This document shows positions 8,313-15,948 of a stretch of 64,000 bases of DNA, one piece after another. The position numbers and the translations under genes are program-made. Every line of letters begins with the position of its first letter. Positions within the stretch are counted from its first letter, which is position 1. The notes under the pieces were generated by a model. The model was not told the DNA's origin and did no database searches. It saw only the letters and a list, made by a program, of their open reading frames with translations. Origin of the DNA: Symploca sp. SIO3C6 (GTDB lineage: Bacteria > Cyanobacteriota > Cyanobacteriia > Cyanobacteriales > Coleofasciculaceae); contig JAAHHJ010000015.1 in assembly GCA_010692425.1 (NCBI GenBank), positions 62,001 through 126,000 on the forward strand, given 5' to 3'.

Positions 8313-9206
8313 ATGAACTTGACCCCAGACAGTAAAGTCCTAGTACAAGGTATTACACAACCACTAGGTCTACATCACACAGCCCGAATGAAAGCCTATG
8401 GTACAAAGATTATAGCTGGGATAAGTACCGGCCAAGGAGGGCAGCAATTGCAGGATATTCCAGTGTTTGACTTGGTGGAGGAGGCTTGCAATTACGCTGG
8501 AGTTATAGATATAACAATTATTTTTATGAAGCCATACCAGGCCATGGATGCTGCACTAGAAGCCATAGATGCTGGTATCAGGCAGATTATTCTGGTTACT
8601 GGTGGTATCCCTCCCCTAGATATGGTTCGCCTACTGCACAAAGCCCAAGCCACTAAAACTATAATTGTTGGTCCGAGTAGTTCTGGCATTATTTTGCCTG
8701 GTAAAGTTTTAGTTGGTACCCAGGAAACCAAATTTTATACCCCTGGTTCCGTGGGACTGATCACCCGTGCTGGGATTCTCACCTACGAGGTGTCTTTAGC
8801 TTTAACCCAGGCTAAATTGGGACAATCAATAGCTATCGATCTTGGCGGTGAGTCAATTATTAGTTCTTCTTTTCAACATTGGCTGAGAGTTTTGGCAAAA
8901 GACCAGAATACTAAGGCAATTGTTATCGTGGATCAGATTGGTGGCACGACTAAAACCGAAACAACTGAATATATTGCTGATTGTGTCAGCAAACCTGTGG
9001 TTGCTTATTTAGTGGGACAACATACACCTAGGGAACAACAAGGAATTAATGCTGCCACGATAATTACTACTCAGCTAGCAGGATCAACTGCTAAAGCCAC
9101 CACTTGTCAGGATGAACTCAAGGCTTTTAAGCGAGCTAAAGTACCAGTAGCAGAGCGCCCTTCCCAGATCCCCAGCCTGGTTAAAAAGGCACTTAAGAAA
9201 AATTGA
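8313..9206 (+). CDS. sucD: Succinyl-CoA ligase alpha-subunit-like protein lacking the phosphohistidine
   Basis: A CoA-binding Rossmann domain plus ligase domain, 297 residues, clearly homologous to SucD. I start at ATG 8313 (MNLTPDSKVLVQGIT) because the 88 upstream in-frame codons are unrelated to the family. Aligned with E. coli SucD without length change, position 246 is Asn (EQQGINAATII) instead of the phosphorylated His of GHAGA. Position 208 is Gln (VDQIGG) instead of the partner Glu of GEIGG. The GPNCPG loop is GPSSSG. The protein can probably still bind CoA, but classical phosphotransfer looks impossible. The partner subunit at 4492 keeps its metal ligands. The frame is intact, so the gene is probably maintained. 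Confidence 0.8.
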   Translation: MNLTPDSKVLVQGITQPLGLHHTARMKAYGTKIIAGISTGQGGQQLQDIPVFDLVEEACNYAGVIDITIIFMKPYQAMDAALEAIDAGIRQIILVTGGIPPLDMVRLLHKAQATKTIIVGPSSSGIILPGKVLVGTQETKFYTPGSVGLITRAGILTYEVSLALTQAKLGQSIAIDLGGESIISSSFQHWLRVLAKDQNTKAIVIVDQIGGTTKTETTEYIADCVSKPVVAYLVGQHTPREQQGINAATIITTQLAGSTAKATTCQDELKAFKRAKVPVAERPSQIPSLVKKALKKN

Positions 9207-9338
9207 AACAGAGGATTGAGATGGGAAAGTTCGTGAAAATTCTTTAAAAAACTCTACTTGGTACAAAATCTGGGTATGATGTTTAGTCGGCAAAAATTGC
9301 CTCCACTCGCTCAACTCTTGAACTAGCCAGAAATCAAA

Positions 9339-10427
9339 ATGACCCAGTCCTACCGCATTACCTTACTCCCGGGCGATGGCATTGGTCCGGAAATTATGAG
9401 TGTAACTGTAGATGTCTTGAAGGTTGTCGGGCAGCAGTTAGATATTGGTTTTGAATTCACTCAAGCTCTGATTGGTGGTGCAGCAATTGACGCCACTGGA
9501 GAACCTCTGCCTGCCCAGACTCTGGAAATGTGTCGCCAGAGTGATGCTGTTTTACTAGCAGCAATTGGCGGTTACAAGTGGGATAATCTGCCTCGCCATC
9601 AACGCCCAGAAACTGGATTGTTGGGATTAAGAGCTGGATTGGGTTTATTTGCTAATTTACGACCAGCGACGATCTTACCTCAACTCCTTGATGCCTCGAC
9701 ATTGAAACAGGAAGTGGTTGAGGGGGTCGATATTATGGTAGTGCGAGAACTTACTGGCGGTGTTTATTTTGGGCAACCTAAAGGGGTTTTTACTACTGAA
9801 ACTGGTGAGAAGCGTGGTGTCAATACCATGGCTTATACAGAAGCAGAAATTGACAGAATTGGTAGGGTAGCCTTTGAAACTGCTCAGAAACGCAGTAGAA
9901 AACTCTGTTCTGTGGATAAGGCAAATGTATTAGAAGTATCGCAGTTGTGGCGCGATCACATCACCCAGTTGGCATCTGAGTATCCTGATGTTGAACTGTC
10001 TCATCTGTATGTAGATAATGCCGCCATGCAACTTTTGAGGGCTCCTAGACAATTTGACACAATTGTCACGGGTAATCTATTTGGAGATATTCTCTCTGAC
10101 GCCGCTGCCATGCTTACTGGCAGTATTGGCATGTTGCCCTCTGCTAGCTTAGGTGATAGCAATCCTGGTGTCTTTGAACCTGTTCATGGCTCGGCTCCCG
10201 ATATCGCTCAACAGGATAAGGCTAATCCTTTGGCTCAAGTGCTGAGTGCGGCAATGATGCTACGCTACGGATTAAACCAACCCCAGGCAGCTGAACGCAT
10301 TGAGCAGGCAGTAATCAAGGTTTTAGAAAAAGGCGATCGCACTGGCGATATTATGTCACCAGGGATGAACCAGTTGGGTTGTGACGCGATGGGAAAGTCA
10401 CTGATTGAAGTTCTAGAAAATGCTTGA
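9339..10427 (+). CDS. leuB: 3-Isopropylmalate dehydrogenase
   Basis: Catalyses the NAD-dependent oxidative decarboxylation of 3-isopropylmalate in leucine synthesis. The 362-residue length is normal. Motifs seen: [11 protein letters not shown] at the N-terminus, [10 protein letters not shown] and [21 protein letters not shown] in the substrate-binding face, [12 protein letters not shown], and [11 protein letters not shown]. The C-terminal [22 protein letters not shown] / [12 protein letters not shown] signature carries the metal and cofactor residues. It follows sucD by 132 bp on the same strand and may be transcribed separately. No other leucine synthesis gene is in the window. Confidence 0.97.
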   Translation: MTQSYRITLLPGDGIGPEIMSVTVDVLKVVGQQLDIGFEFTQALIGGAAIDATGEPLPAQTLEMCRQSDAVLLAAIGGYKWDNLPRHQRPETGLLGLRAGLGLFANLRPATILPQLLDASTLKQEVVEGVDIMVVRELTGGVYFGQPKGVFTTETGEKRGVNTMAYTEAEIDRIGRVAFETAQKRSRKLCSVDKANVLEVSQLWRDHITQLASEYPDVELSHLYVDNAAMQLLRAPRQFDTIVTGNLFGDILSDAAAMLTGSIGMLPSASLGDSNPGVFEPVHGSAPDIAQQDKANPLAQVLSAAMMLRYGLNQPQAAERIEQAVIKVLEKGDRTGDIMSPGMNQLGCDAMGKSLIEVLENA

Positions 10428-10491
10428 TATTTTACCTGATATTGTAGATTAATAGCGCGGATCAATTCAAATAAACTATAAGGGTAGGCGG

Positions 10492-10755
10492 GTGGTATAT
10501 ACATCACGGCAAAGGCGAAAAAATTACCAAGAGCAGATGGATCTACCAGTGCTGTTAGAACCTTCTTTATTAAGAGCAGCACGACAGATCTACCGCACTT
10601 ATTGCGAAGTTCACCCCAATCTTGCACAGGAGCCTTACGGTGTAGCTATTGATCGACATACCCATCGGGGAAAGTTAATTTTTAGGAGTCGGCCGATCCT
10701 TCTACCACAAGAGTGTTTTGTCCCTTTTAGCCAACTTGAAGCAGAGATTTATTAA
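10492..10755 (+). CDS. Small conserved cyanobacterial-type protein, function unknown
   Basis: An 87-residue soluble protein starting at GTG 10492, with AGGG about ten bases upstream. It begins with a very basic stretch (TSRQRRKNYQEQ) and ends with an LPQECFVPFSQLEAEIY segment. I do not recognise a domain. It lies between leuB and the prepilin peptidase on the same strand with short spacers, so the three may be cotranscribed. Confidence 0.55.
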   Translation: MVYTSRQRRKNYQEQMDLPVLLEPSLLRAARQIYRTYCEVHPNLAQEPYGVAIDRHTHRGKLIFRSRPILLPQECFVPFSQLEAEIY

Positions 10756-10824
10756 AACTCCAGATATGAGTAAGGTAAGTAGCTGTTCATCAATCTAGAC
10801 AATATTGAATACCTATTTGCTACT

Positions 10825-11640
10825 TTGACTTCATTAATTATTCTTATCCTAGGTGCCTCCATTGGCAGTTTCGTGAATGTCGTAGTTCATCGCTTGCCAG
10901 CTAATTTATCGATTCTGTGGCCCCCTTCTCGTTGTCCTCATTGTTTACATCGGCTAGGTAAGTTAGAAAATATACCAATCTTAGGTTGGCTGTGGCTTAA
11001 AGGTCGCTGTCGCCATTGTAGAAATAGGATCCCTATCCGCTATTTCCTAATTGAAGCCATAACAGGTGTATTGTTTGTCTCTATTTTCTGGAAATATGGC
11101 TTTGTTACCAACATTATAACTTGGCAAACTTTGGGGTACTGGGCTTTTTTAAGTTGGTTATTGAGTTTGTGTCTAATTGACCTAGATACTATGACCCTAC
11201 CCAACTCACTGACTCAATCAGGATTGTTGGCAGGTTTAGTGTTTCAAGGAATTACAGGCTATTTGTCAGCCTCAGAATTATCGGGAGTATCCCCTCAACT
11301 GTTTACTGGTATTGTCGGTGCTGTGCTTGGTATGTGGCTATTTGAGATTATTAGCTTTGGGGGATCAATTGCTTTTGGACAAGCGGCAATGGGTGGGGGC
11401 GATGCTAAATTAGCAGCGATGATCGGAGCTTGGTTAGGATGGAAGTATCTCCTATTAAGTGGGTTTATTGCCACAGCAATCGGGGCATTTGCTGGTGGAG
11501 GTGCAATCGCTCTTGGCTACCTGAACCGCAGACAACCAATACCCTTTGGGCCCTTTCTCACTCTGGGAGCAGGAGTGACAGTGTTTTGGGGTGAAGTGAT
11601 TTTATCAGCTTACCTGCAACTATTTTTCCCTTGGAGCTGA
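10825..11640 (+). CDS. pilD: Prepilin peptidase (type IV prepilin leader peptidase/methylase)
   Basis: A polytopic inner-membrane aspartyl peptidase that cleaves and N-methylates type IV pilin-like precursors. The methylase-side zinc site is complete, with two CxxC pairs (Cys37/40 and Cys62/65). Both peptidase aspartates are present: the pair around Asp119-Asp121 in CLIDLDTMTLP, and the GGGDAKLA motif near residue 194. The predicted start is a TTG at 10825. The usual protein has about ten more residues before GASIGSF, and in-frame codons upstream (DNIEYLFAT) look like the missing lead, so the true start may be a non-ATG codon near 10795. The gene is otherwise of normal length (271 aa). Confidence 0.92.
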   Translation: MTSLIILILGASIGSFVNVVVHRLPANLSILWPPSRCPHCLHRLGKLENIPILGWLWLKGRCRHCRNRIPIRYFLIEAITGVLFVSIFWKYGFVTNIITWQTLGYWAFLSWLLSLCLIDLDTMTLPNSLTQSGLLAGLVFQGITGYLSASELSGVSPQLFTGIVGAVLGMWLFEIISFGGSIAFGQAAMGGGDAKLAAMIGAWLGWKYLLLSGFIATAIGAFAGGGAIALGYLNRRQPIPFGPFLTLGAGVTVFWGEVILSAYLQLFFPWS

Positions 11641-11753
11641 AGAGATACTATCGCAACAGACATGTCAGTTAAAACATCCTATTTTGATTCAAAGGGAACA
11701 GGGAACGAAGAAGTATCCTAACAGCTGTGACGACTGCAATCAGATCACAAATC

Positions 11754-11921
11754 TAGGAGTTACGCACTATACAAATCAGCCATAATGTGCATCATGTGAT
11801 TCGGTCATTTTACACGCTTCTACTAACCCTAATTTACTCGCTGCTTTTGCTATCTCAGGCACTATAAATGGCTGAAATAACCAAATCTCCTATAGTACTG
11901 ATGTACGATGCGTAAGTCCTA
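11754..11921. mobile_element. MITE-like element, terminal inverted repeats TAGGASTTACGCA
   Basis: Thirteen-base termini TAGGAGTTACGCA (11754) and TGCGTAAGTCCTA (11909-11921) are inverted with one mismatch; weaker pairing extends to about 24 bases (TACA, TCAG). The 168-bp unit has no ORF. TA at both outer edges would fit a TA-target transposon. Related termini occur at 49410-49505. Confidence 0.65.
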
Positions 11922-12126
11922 CCGGCGATAAATCACACTAGTTTTGTGTATAATCATTACATCAATTTAAGTAGCCTCAGTTTCAATTTCTAGCCACAGT
12001 TGGTGAAAAATCCGACAGCTAGGAAAGTTTTCGCAAATGCAGCGACTGGGGTAAAACTCTTTCACAGTAGAGATACAGTTAAGCGTAAGTTTAGCCAACG
12101 TCTGTAGGACATTTTGACCGTGCTTA

Positions 12127-12179
12127 CCAGATGTAAAATCTGGGAAACTCCTGTGGAGGAGCGTCTTTTAATGCGCTCC
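12127..12179 (+). other. Cluster of three short hairpins, two mutually exclusive
   Basis: CCAGAT/ATCTGG (12127-12143), CTCCT/AGGAG (12148-12161) and GGAGCG/CGCTCC (12158-12179). The second and third share the GGAG bases, so only one can form at a time. No known RNA family is recognised; it may be structured RNA or a transposon end. Confidence 0.3.
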
Positions 12180-12541
12180 GGAACAACCACTTGAATCCTC
12201 GTCATTTCAACGCGAAGAGAGGTCAAAACTATTTTGATAGGCTGAAAATCAAAAGTGATGTTAAATGTGTGTTGGGTAACAAAAATACAAAGATTGAAAT
12301 AATAAAGTTTAGTAAGGAGTACTATTAAGAGTTATACCCGTCTTAGAACCAGGTAATCAACAAATTACCTAAGCCTACAATCATCAGAGGAAAGGCTCGA
12401 ACAAGGCAAAAGCACAAGAACTCGCGCTTAGCAAGTAGATCAATCTTTTTTTCCGATTTGCGCTCTTTCTGAATTGCTGCGGGGGGCAAAAGAAGGGGAA
12501 AGTTGCTACAGGGGACTTTGTAGTCTTGACACAATTAGCCT

Positions 12542-12775
12542 GTGTACTGGATAACCATCAGAACTACTAATGTACGTTGGGAAGCTGAACTAATGCAGCA
12601 AGTTTTAGCTGCTCATGAGATTCCCAGTCGTATTATTGATACTGGGATAAGTTCCTATTTCGGTGCCGGTAGTTCTGCTGCCTTGCAAGTTCAACCACAA
12701 GATCAATGGACAGCTTTACTCCTGTTAAGTCCTCCAGAAGAGGAGCCAACAGGATCATCAGATAAAAAAAATTAA
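12542..12775 (+). CDS. DUF2007-like small protein
   Basis: A 77-residue protein starting at GTG 12542. The pattern (TNVRWEAELMQQVLAAHEIPSRIIDTG, then AALQVQPQDQWTALLLL) fits the small DUF2007 family of putative signal-transducing proteins, which fold as a compact alpha-beta domain. The C-terminal tail is acidic and probably flexible. It ends 32 bp before accD on the same strand, so the two are probably cotranscribed; whether it has any link to fatty acid synthesis is not known. Confidence 0.6.
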   Translation: MYWITIRTTNVRWEAELMQQVLAAHEIPSRIIDTGISSYFGAGSSAALQVQPQDQWTALLLLSPPEEEPTGSSDKKN

Positions 12776-12807
12776 GGAAGTAAAAATTTCGGGAATTAAC
12801 AAATCCT

Positions 12808-13731
12808 ATGTCTCTATTCGATTGGTTTGCAAATCGGCGTAAATCAGAACCGACTAATCAACAGCGACAGGAACCAGAGATTGCAGACGGACTATGGACA
12901 AAGTGTGAGGCTTGCGGTGTCTTAGCTTACACCAAAGACCTCAAAGCTAATCAAATGGTCTGCCTGGAGTGTGGTCATCACATGCGGGTGTATAGTGAAG
13001 AACGCATTTCACAACTTATTGATGCCAATAGCTGGGTTCCTCTCAATGAGCAGTTGAGTCCCACCGATCCCCTGAGATTTCGAGACCGTAAATCTTACAG
13101 TGATCGGTTGCGAGAAACTCAAGAAAAAACGAAGCTGGTGGACTCAGTAATTACTGGCAATGGTCAACTTGAGGGTTATCCAGTTGCTTTAGGTGTTATG
13201 GATTTCCGCTTTATGGGCGGTAGTATGGGTTCTGTCGTCGGGGAAAAGCTTACCCGCCTAATTGAGAAAGCGACGCTGCGACGTTTGCCTGTAATCATCG
13301 TCTGTGCCTCTGGTGGTGCCAGAATGCAAGAGGGGATGTTAAGTCTGATGCAGATGGCGAAAATTTCAGGGGCGCTGGAGCGCCACCGCCAAGCTGGACT
13401 GCTCTACATCCCAGTCCTGACTCATCCCACCACCGGTGGCGTAACAGCTAGTTTTGCCATGCTAGGAGACATTATTTTAGCAGAACCTCAGGCCTTGATT
13501 GGTTTTGCAGGACGTCGGGTAATCGAGCAAACTCTTAGAGAAAAGCTTCCCGAAGGTTTTCAAACCTCTGAATATCTTCTTCAGCACGGCTTCATTGATG
13601 CCATCATACCCCGCACCCAGTTAAAGAAAACTATGGCACAGCTGATTAAACTGCATCAACCTATCCCACCTGAACCCCTAGTTGTCCCACTTCCAGAAGC
13701 AATGAGTTTGACTGTTAAAGGCTCAGATTAA
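12808..13731 (+). CDS. accD: Acetyl-CoA carboxylase carboxyltransferase subunit beta
   Basis: The beta half of the carboxyltransferase that moves CO2 from carboxybiotin to acetyl-CoA, the first committed step of fatty acid synthesis. The N-terminal zinc ribbon is complete (Cys33, 36, 52 and 55: KCEAC...CLEC). The crotonase-like body carries [31 protein letters not shown] and [16 protein letters not shown], which form the acyl-CoA site. The 307-residue length is typical of cyanobacteria and plastids. A stem-loop (13758) follows the stop. accA, accB and accC are not in the window, the usual cyanobacterial scatter. Confidence 0.97.
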   Translation: MSLFDWFANRRKSEPTNQQRQEPEIADGLWTKCEACGVLAYTKDLKANQMVCLECGHHMRVYSEERISQLIDANSWVPLNEQLSPTDPLRFRDRKSYSDRLRETQEKTKLVDSVITGNGQLEGYPVALGVMDFRFMGGSMGSVVGEKLTRLIEKATLRRLPVIIVCASGGARMQEGMLSLMQMAKISGALERHRQAGLLYIPVLTHPTTGGVTASFAMLGDIILAEPQALIGFAGRRVIEQTLREKLPEGFQTSEYLLQHGFIDAIIPRTQLKKTMAQLIKLHQPIPPEPLVVPLPEAMSLTVKGSD

Positions 13732-13757
13732 TCTAAAACCAAGAAATGATTGAGTTG

Positions 13758-13787
13758 ATAATCCCCTTCCTCAAGTAAGGGGATTAT
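13758..13787 (+). terminator. Stem-loop downstream of accD
   Basis: ATAATCCCCTT and AAGGGGATTAT pair perfectly (11 bp) around an 8-base loop, 26 bases after the accD stop. No run of T follows, so it may act as an mRNA 3'-end stabiliser as well as a terminator. Confidence 0.6.
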
Positions 13788-13806
13788 TCGATCTACCAGT
13801 TTCCTC

Positions 13807-13903
13807 ATAGCAGTTTTCACTCTTAATGAAGTACAACGTCTCTATAGTTCTCGGATAAAAGTCAGCCCAGAAGAATAATTTCTCCGCGTCTGGAGCGTCT
13901 CCG
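13807..13903. repeat. Truncated copy of the 15802-15946 repeat element
   Basis: From ATAGCAGTTTTCACT to CTCCGCGTCTGGA this segment matches the left two thirds of the element at 15802-15946 with scattered substitutions. The right terminal repeat is not found, so this copy is truncated. Confidence 0.7.
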
Positions 13904-14069
13904 TTACTCCCCATCTCCCCCTCTCCCCCACTGGAAAGAGGGGGCTTTGCTCGAAAATTAGGTAAAGGCGTCGCTCGGTGGCATCATATTTATATGAAAG
14001 CGACTCAATCTTTCTTAACTAATCGATAATTATGGGGGTTTGTCAAAAGCTCAATCGTGGAGATTTTTG

Positions 14070-14099
14070 TTGTGAGCTTCCCGACTGGGAAGCTCACAA
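14070..14099. repeat. 13-bp perfect inverted repeat
   Basis: TTGTGAGCTTCCC and GGGAAGCTCACAA around a GACT loop. There is no T-run after it on either strand. It lies 330 bases before psbV; it could be an operator, processing site or repeat scrap. Confidence 0.55.
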
Positions 14100-14425
14100 T
14101 CTGTGCAGGCAGTTGCAATTGCTTACAAAACTTAAGAAAAACATCTAGCCTAAGGCTATTATTTCTCAGCTTTTGTTCCCGATCTAAGGCAGACTTCTCT
14201 TCAGAGTAGGGAAAGTTATGCTCACCCTACTACTAGTGAACAAAGCCTTGGGGAAATATTACGGGGAACAAATGCCTGTTTTCTCTACTTTATGAGGTAA
14301 GAGTGCCTCTACTCGGTTGGTTAATAGCCCTGTTTCTTGAAAATAAGAGGATATATATGGGTTGAGTCGCGCCTGAAGAGAACATTCAAGCATGAATAAT
14401 CCAAATTTCTGAAGGAGGACCAAGA

Positions 14426-14914
14426 ATGAAGCGATTCATTTTGCTGGCGGTGGCGACTGTATTCTTTGCCTTGCAAATAGCGGTAACAAGTGCAGCAGCA
14501 ATTGAACTTGATGAGGATATCCGGACGGTGCCGTTGAATGAAGCGGGTGACACTGTTGTTTTAAGCCTTAAACAAGTCAAGACAGGCAAACGCCTCTTTA
14601 ATGATACCTGTGCTCAGTGTCACGAGGGAGGCAGAACTAAAACTAACCCTAATGTTAACCTCAGTACTGTGGTTCTTTCCGGTGCAGAGCCACCGCGCGA
14701 TAATATTGCTGCTTTGGTTGATTACATGCAAAATCCAACCACCTATGATGGGGAAATTGAAATTTATGAGTTACACCCCAGCACTAGGAGCGCTGATATT
14801 TTTCCTGAAATGAGGAATTTGACAGAAGAGGATTTAGAGGCTGTTGCTGGTCATATTCTCCTTCAACAAAAAATTCGCGGCATCAGATGGGGAGGCGGCA
14901 AAGTTTACAACTAG
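14426..14914 (+). CDS. psbV: Cytochrome c-550, photosystem II extrinsic subunit PsbV
   Basis: A lumenal monoheme c-type cytochrome that stabilises the Mn4CaO5 cluster and the chloride site on the donor side of cyanobacterial photosystem II. A Sec signal peptide of about 25 residues leaves a 137-residue mature protein, the usual size. The heme is bound through CAQCH (Cys62, Cys65, His66); the second axial ligand is His117 in YELHPS, equivalent to mature His92. The start is clear from a strong GAAGGAGG ten bases before the ATG. The neighbour psbV2 follows after a spacer holding an inverted-repeat element. Confidence 0.97.
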   Translation: MKRFILLAVATVFFALQIAVTSAAAIELDEDIRTVPLNEAGDTVVLSLKQVKTGKRLFNDTCAQCHEGGRTKTNPNVNLSTVVLSGAEPPRDNIAALVDYMQNPTTYDGEIEIYELHPSTRSADIFPEMRNLTEEDLEAVAGHILLQQKIRGIRWGGGKVYN

Positions 14915-14980
14915 TTTCTAGCTCCTGTAATGATTAGAGGTAATATCTGCTGAGTTAGGAATTCTCGATCACAAAACCGA

Positions 14981-15108
14981 GTAACCTGCTCAAGTCTTGC
15001 TTATCTTTACCTAAGCCAGGCGCAGCCAACTTTTTCGCTCTCATCAGTGTTAAATTTTGAAGTGTTTGGGACTAATGCGTAAAGATCGGCAAATCTTGAG
15101 CAGGATAC
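14981..15108. mobile_element. MITE-like element between psbV and psbV2
   Basis: A 128-bp unit with long imperfect terminal inverted repeats. GTAACCTGCTCAAGTCTTGC at the left pairs with the complement of the right end (GTATCCTGCTCAAGATTTGC), and pairing continues to ATCTTTAC, about 23 of 29 positions. There is no ORF. Its termini are unlike those of the other repeat families here. Confidence 0.65.
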
Positions 15109-15205
15109 TATAAATTGCTATCCCAGCAGCGTCTACAAAATCCTAATAGTGATAGAATGTCCCAACTGGATATGATTTTCGGTTCTGTAGCTTCGAGAGG
15201 TAGGG

Positions 15206-15751
15206 ATGCTGGTTAGGTACATCAAAATCGCTCAGTTTTTGCATTCATGGCGGCATCAACTGTGTTCAGGAAGCTTTCTATTGGCAATTGTTTTTACTGT
15301 ATCTAGTAATTTTTTGGTCAGTCTACCAGCGGAGGCGGCGACAGACACTTATGTCAGGGTTTACCTGGAGGTGAGAGAACCAATTGCCCTAGAGTTGAAT
15401 GAGCAAGGAGAGACGAAACTTTTCAGTACCGAAGATATAACCGAAGGCAAAGAGTTGTTCAAAGCAAATTGCATTAATTGTCATGTCGGTGGCAAGACTT
15501 TGCCCTATCCACCTGTATCTCTAGCTTTAGATAAACTCTCTGGTGCTACACCTCCTCGCGACAATATTAATGGCATAGTAAACTTCCTCAGACAACCAAT
15601 GACTTATGACGGCAGTGAGGAAACTTTTTGGTGTCGCACAGTCACGGCAAGTTGGATGCCACAGGAACAAATAGAAAAGTTAGCGGCATTTGTGCTGAGG
15701 GCAGCACAGAAAGCTCCTGGTTGGGCAGAGGATAACTCTGAGCAATTCTAA
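15206..15751 (+). CDS. psbV2: PsbV2, cytochrome c-550-like protein with Cys as distal heme ligand
   Basis: Paralogue of PsbV found beside it in some cyanobacteria. An N-terminal region of about 45 residues with a hydrophobic core (SFLLAIVFTVSSNFLVSLPAEA) acts as export signal. The heme site is CINCH (Cys89, Cys92, His93). The PsbV segment around the distal ligand, YDG...ELHP, is here YDGSEETFWCR, putting Cys143 where PsbV has His. The 50-residue spacing from His93 to Cys143 fits the reported His/Cys coordination of Thermosynechococcus PsbV2. Its role in vivo is unsettled. AGAGGTAGGG precedes the ATG. Confidence 0.9.
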   Translation: MLVRYIKIAQFLHSWRHQLCSGSFLLAIVFTVSSNFLVSLPAEAATDTYVRVYLEVREPIALELNEQGETKLFSTEDITEGKELFKANCINCHVGGKTLPYPPVSLALDKLSGATPPRDNINGIVNFLRQPMTYDGSEETFWCRTVTASWMPQEQIEKLAAFVLRAAQKAPGWAEDNSEQF

Positions 15752-15801
15752 TGCTCTCAACACCAAGAGTTGTTATTGCTCCTAAAGCTGAAGGCAGCTC
15801 T

Positions 15802-15946
15802 TATAGCAGTTTTCACTTTTGATGAAGTGCAACGCTTCTGAGTTCTCGGATACAAGTAAGCCCAGAAGAATAATTTCTCCGTGTCTGGAGTGTCTGGAGT
15901 GTCTCCCTTTAACAGGGTGTACCTCACTAAATTTAAAAGCGCTATA
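15802..15946. mobile_element. MITE-like element, termini TATAGC(A/G)-TTTT...GAAGTRCA
   Basis: A 145-bp unit. The left end TATAGCAGTTTTCACTTTTG and the complement of the right end (TATAGCGCTTTTAAATTTAG) share about 20 of 29 terminal positions including GA-GT-CA. The same family occurs at 60273-60372 (shorter) and as a truncated copy at 13807. It ends 3 bp from the stop of the Wzc-like gene. Confidence 0.7.
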
Positions 15947-15948
15947 TC

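Larger units (their letters stand above)
11641..12541. other. 900-bp gene-free spacer with a MITE and a cluster of hairpins
   Basis: No convincing coding frame. It holds an inverted-repeat element (11754-11921), a run of three short hairpins (12127-12179) and a 7-bp hairpin AGGTAAT/ATTACCT (12351-12370). A TTGACA-like box at 12522 lies just before the DUF2007-like gene. A minus-strand 63-codon frame at 12343-12534 has no recognisable family and I do not call it. Confidence 0.5.
13732..14425. other. Gene-free accD-psbV spacer
   Basis: About 690 bases with no coding frame. It contains the accD stem-loop, a partial copy of the 15802-15946 repeat element, a 13-bp inverted repeat at 14070, and a GTAGGG/CCCTAC hairpin at 14206-14230 that could lie in the psbV leader. 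The psbV ribosome site GAAGGAGG lies about 14410-14418. Confidence 0.6.

Noticed and set aside
12343-12534. 63-codon minus-strand frame with a hydrophobic end
   Set aside because: No ribosome site, no recognised family; its end coincides with a hairpin. Probably chance.
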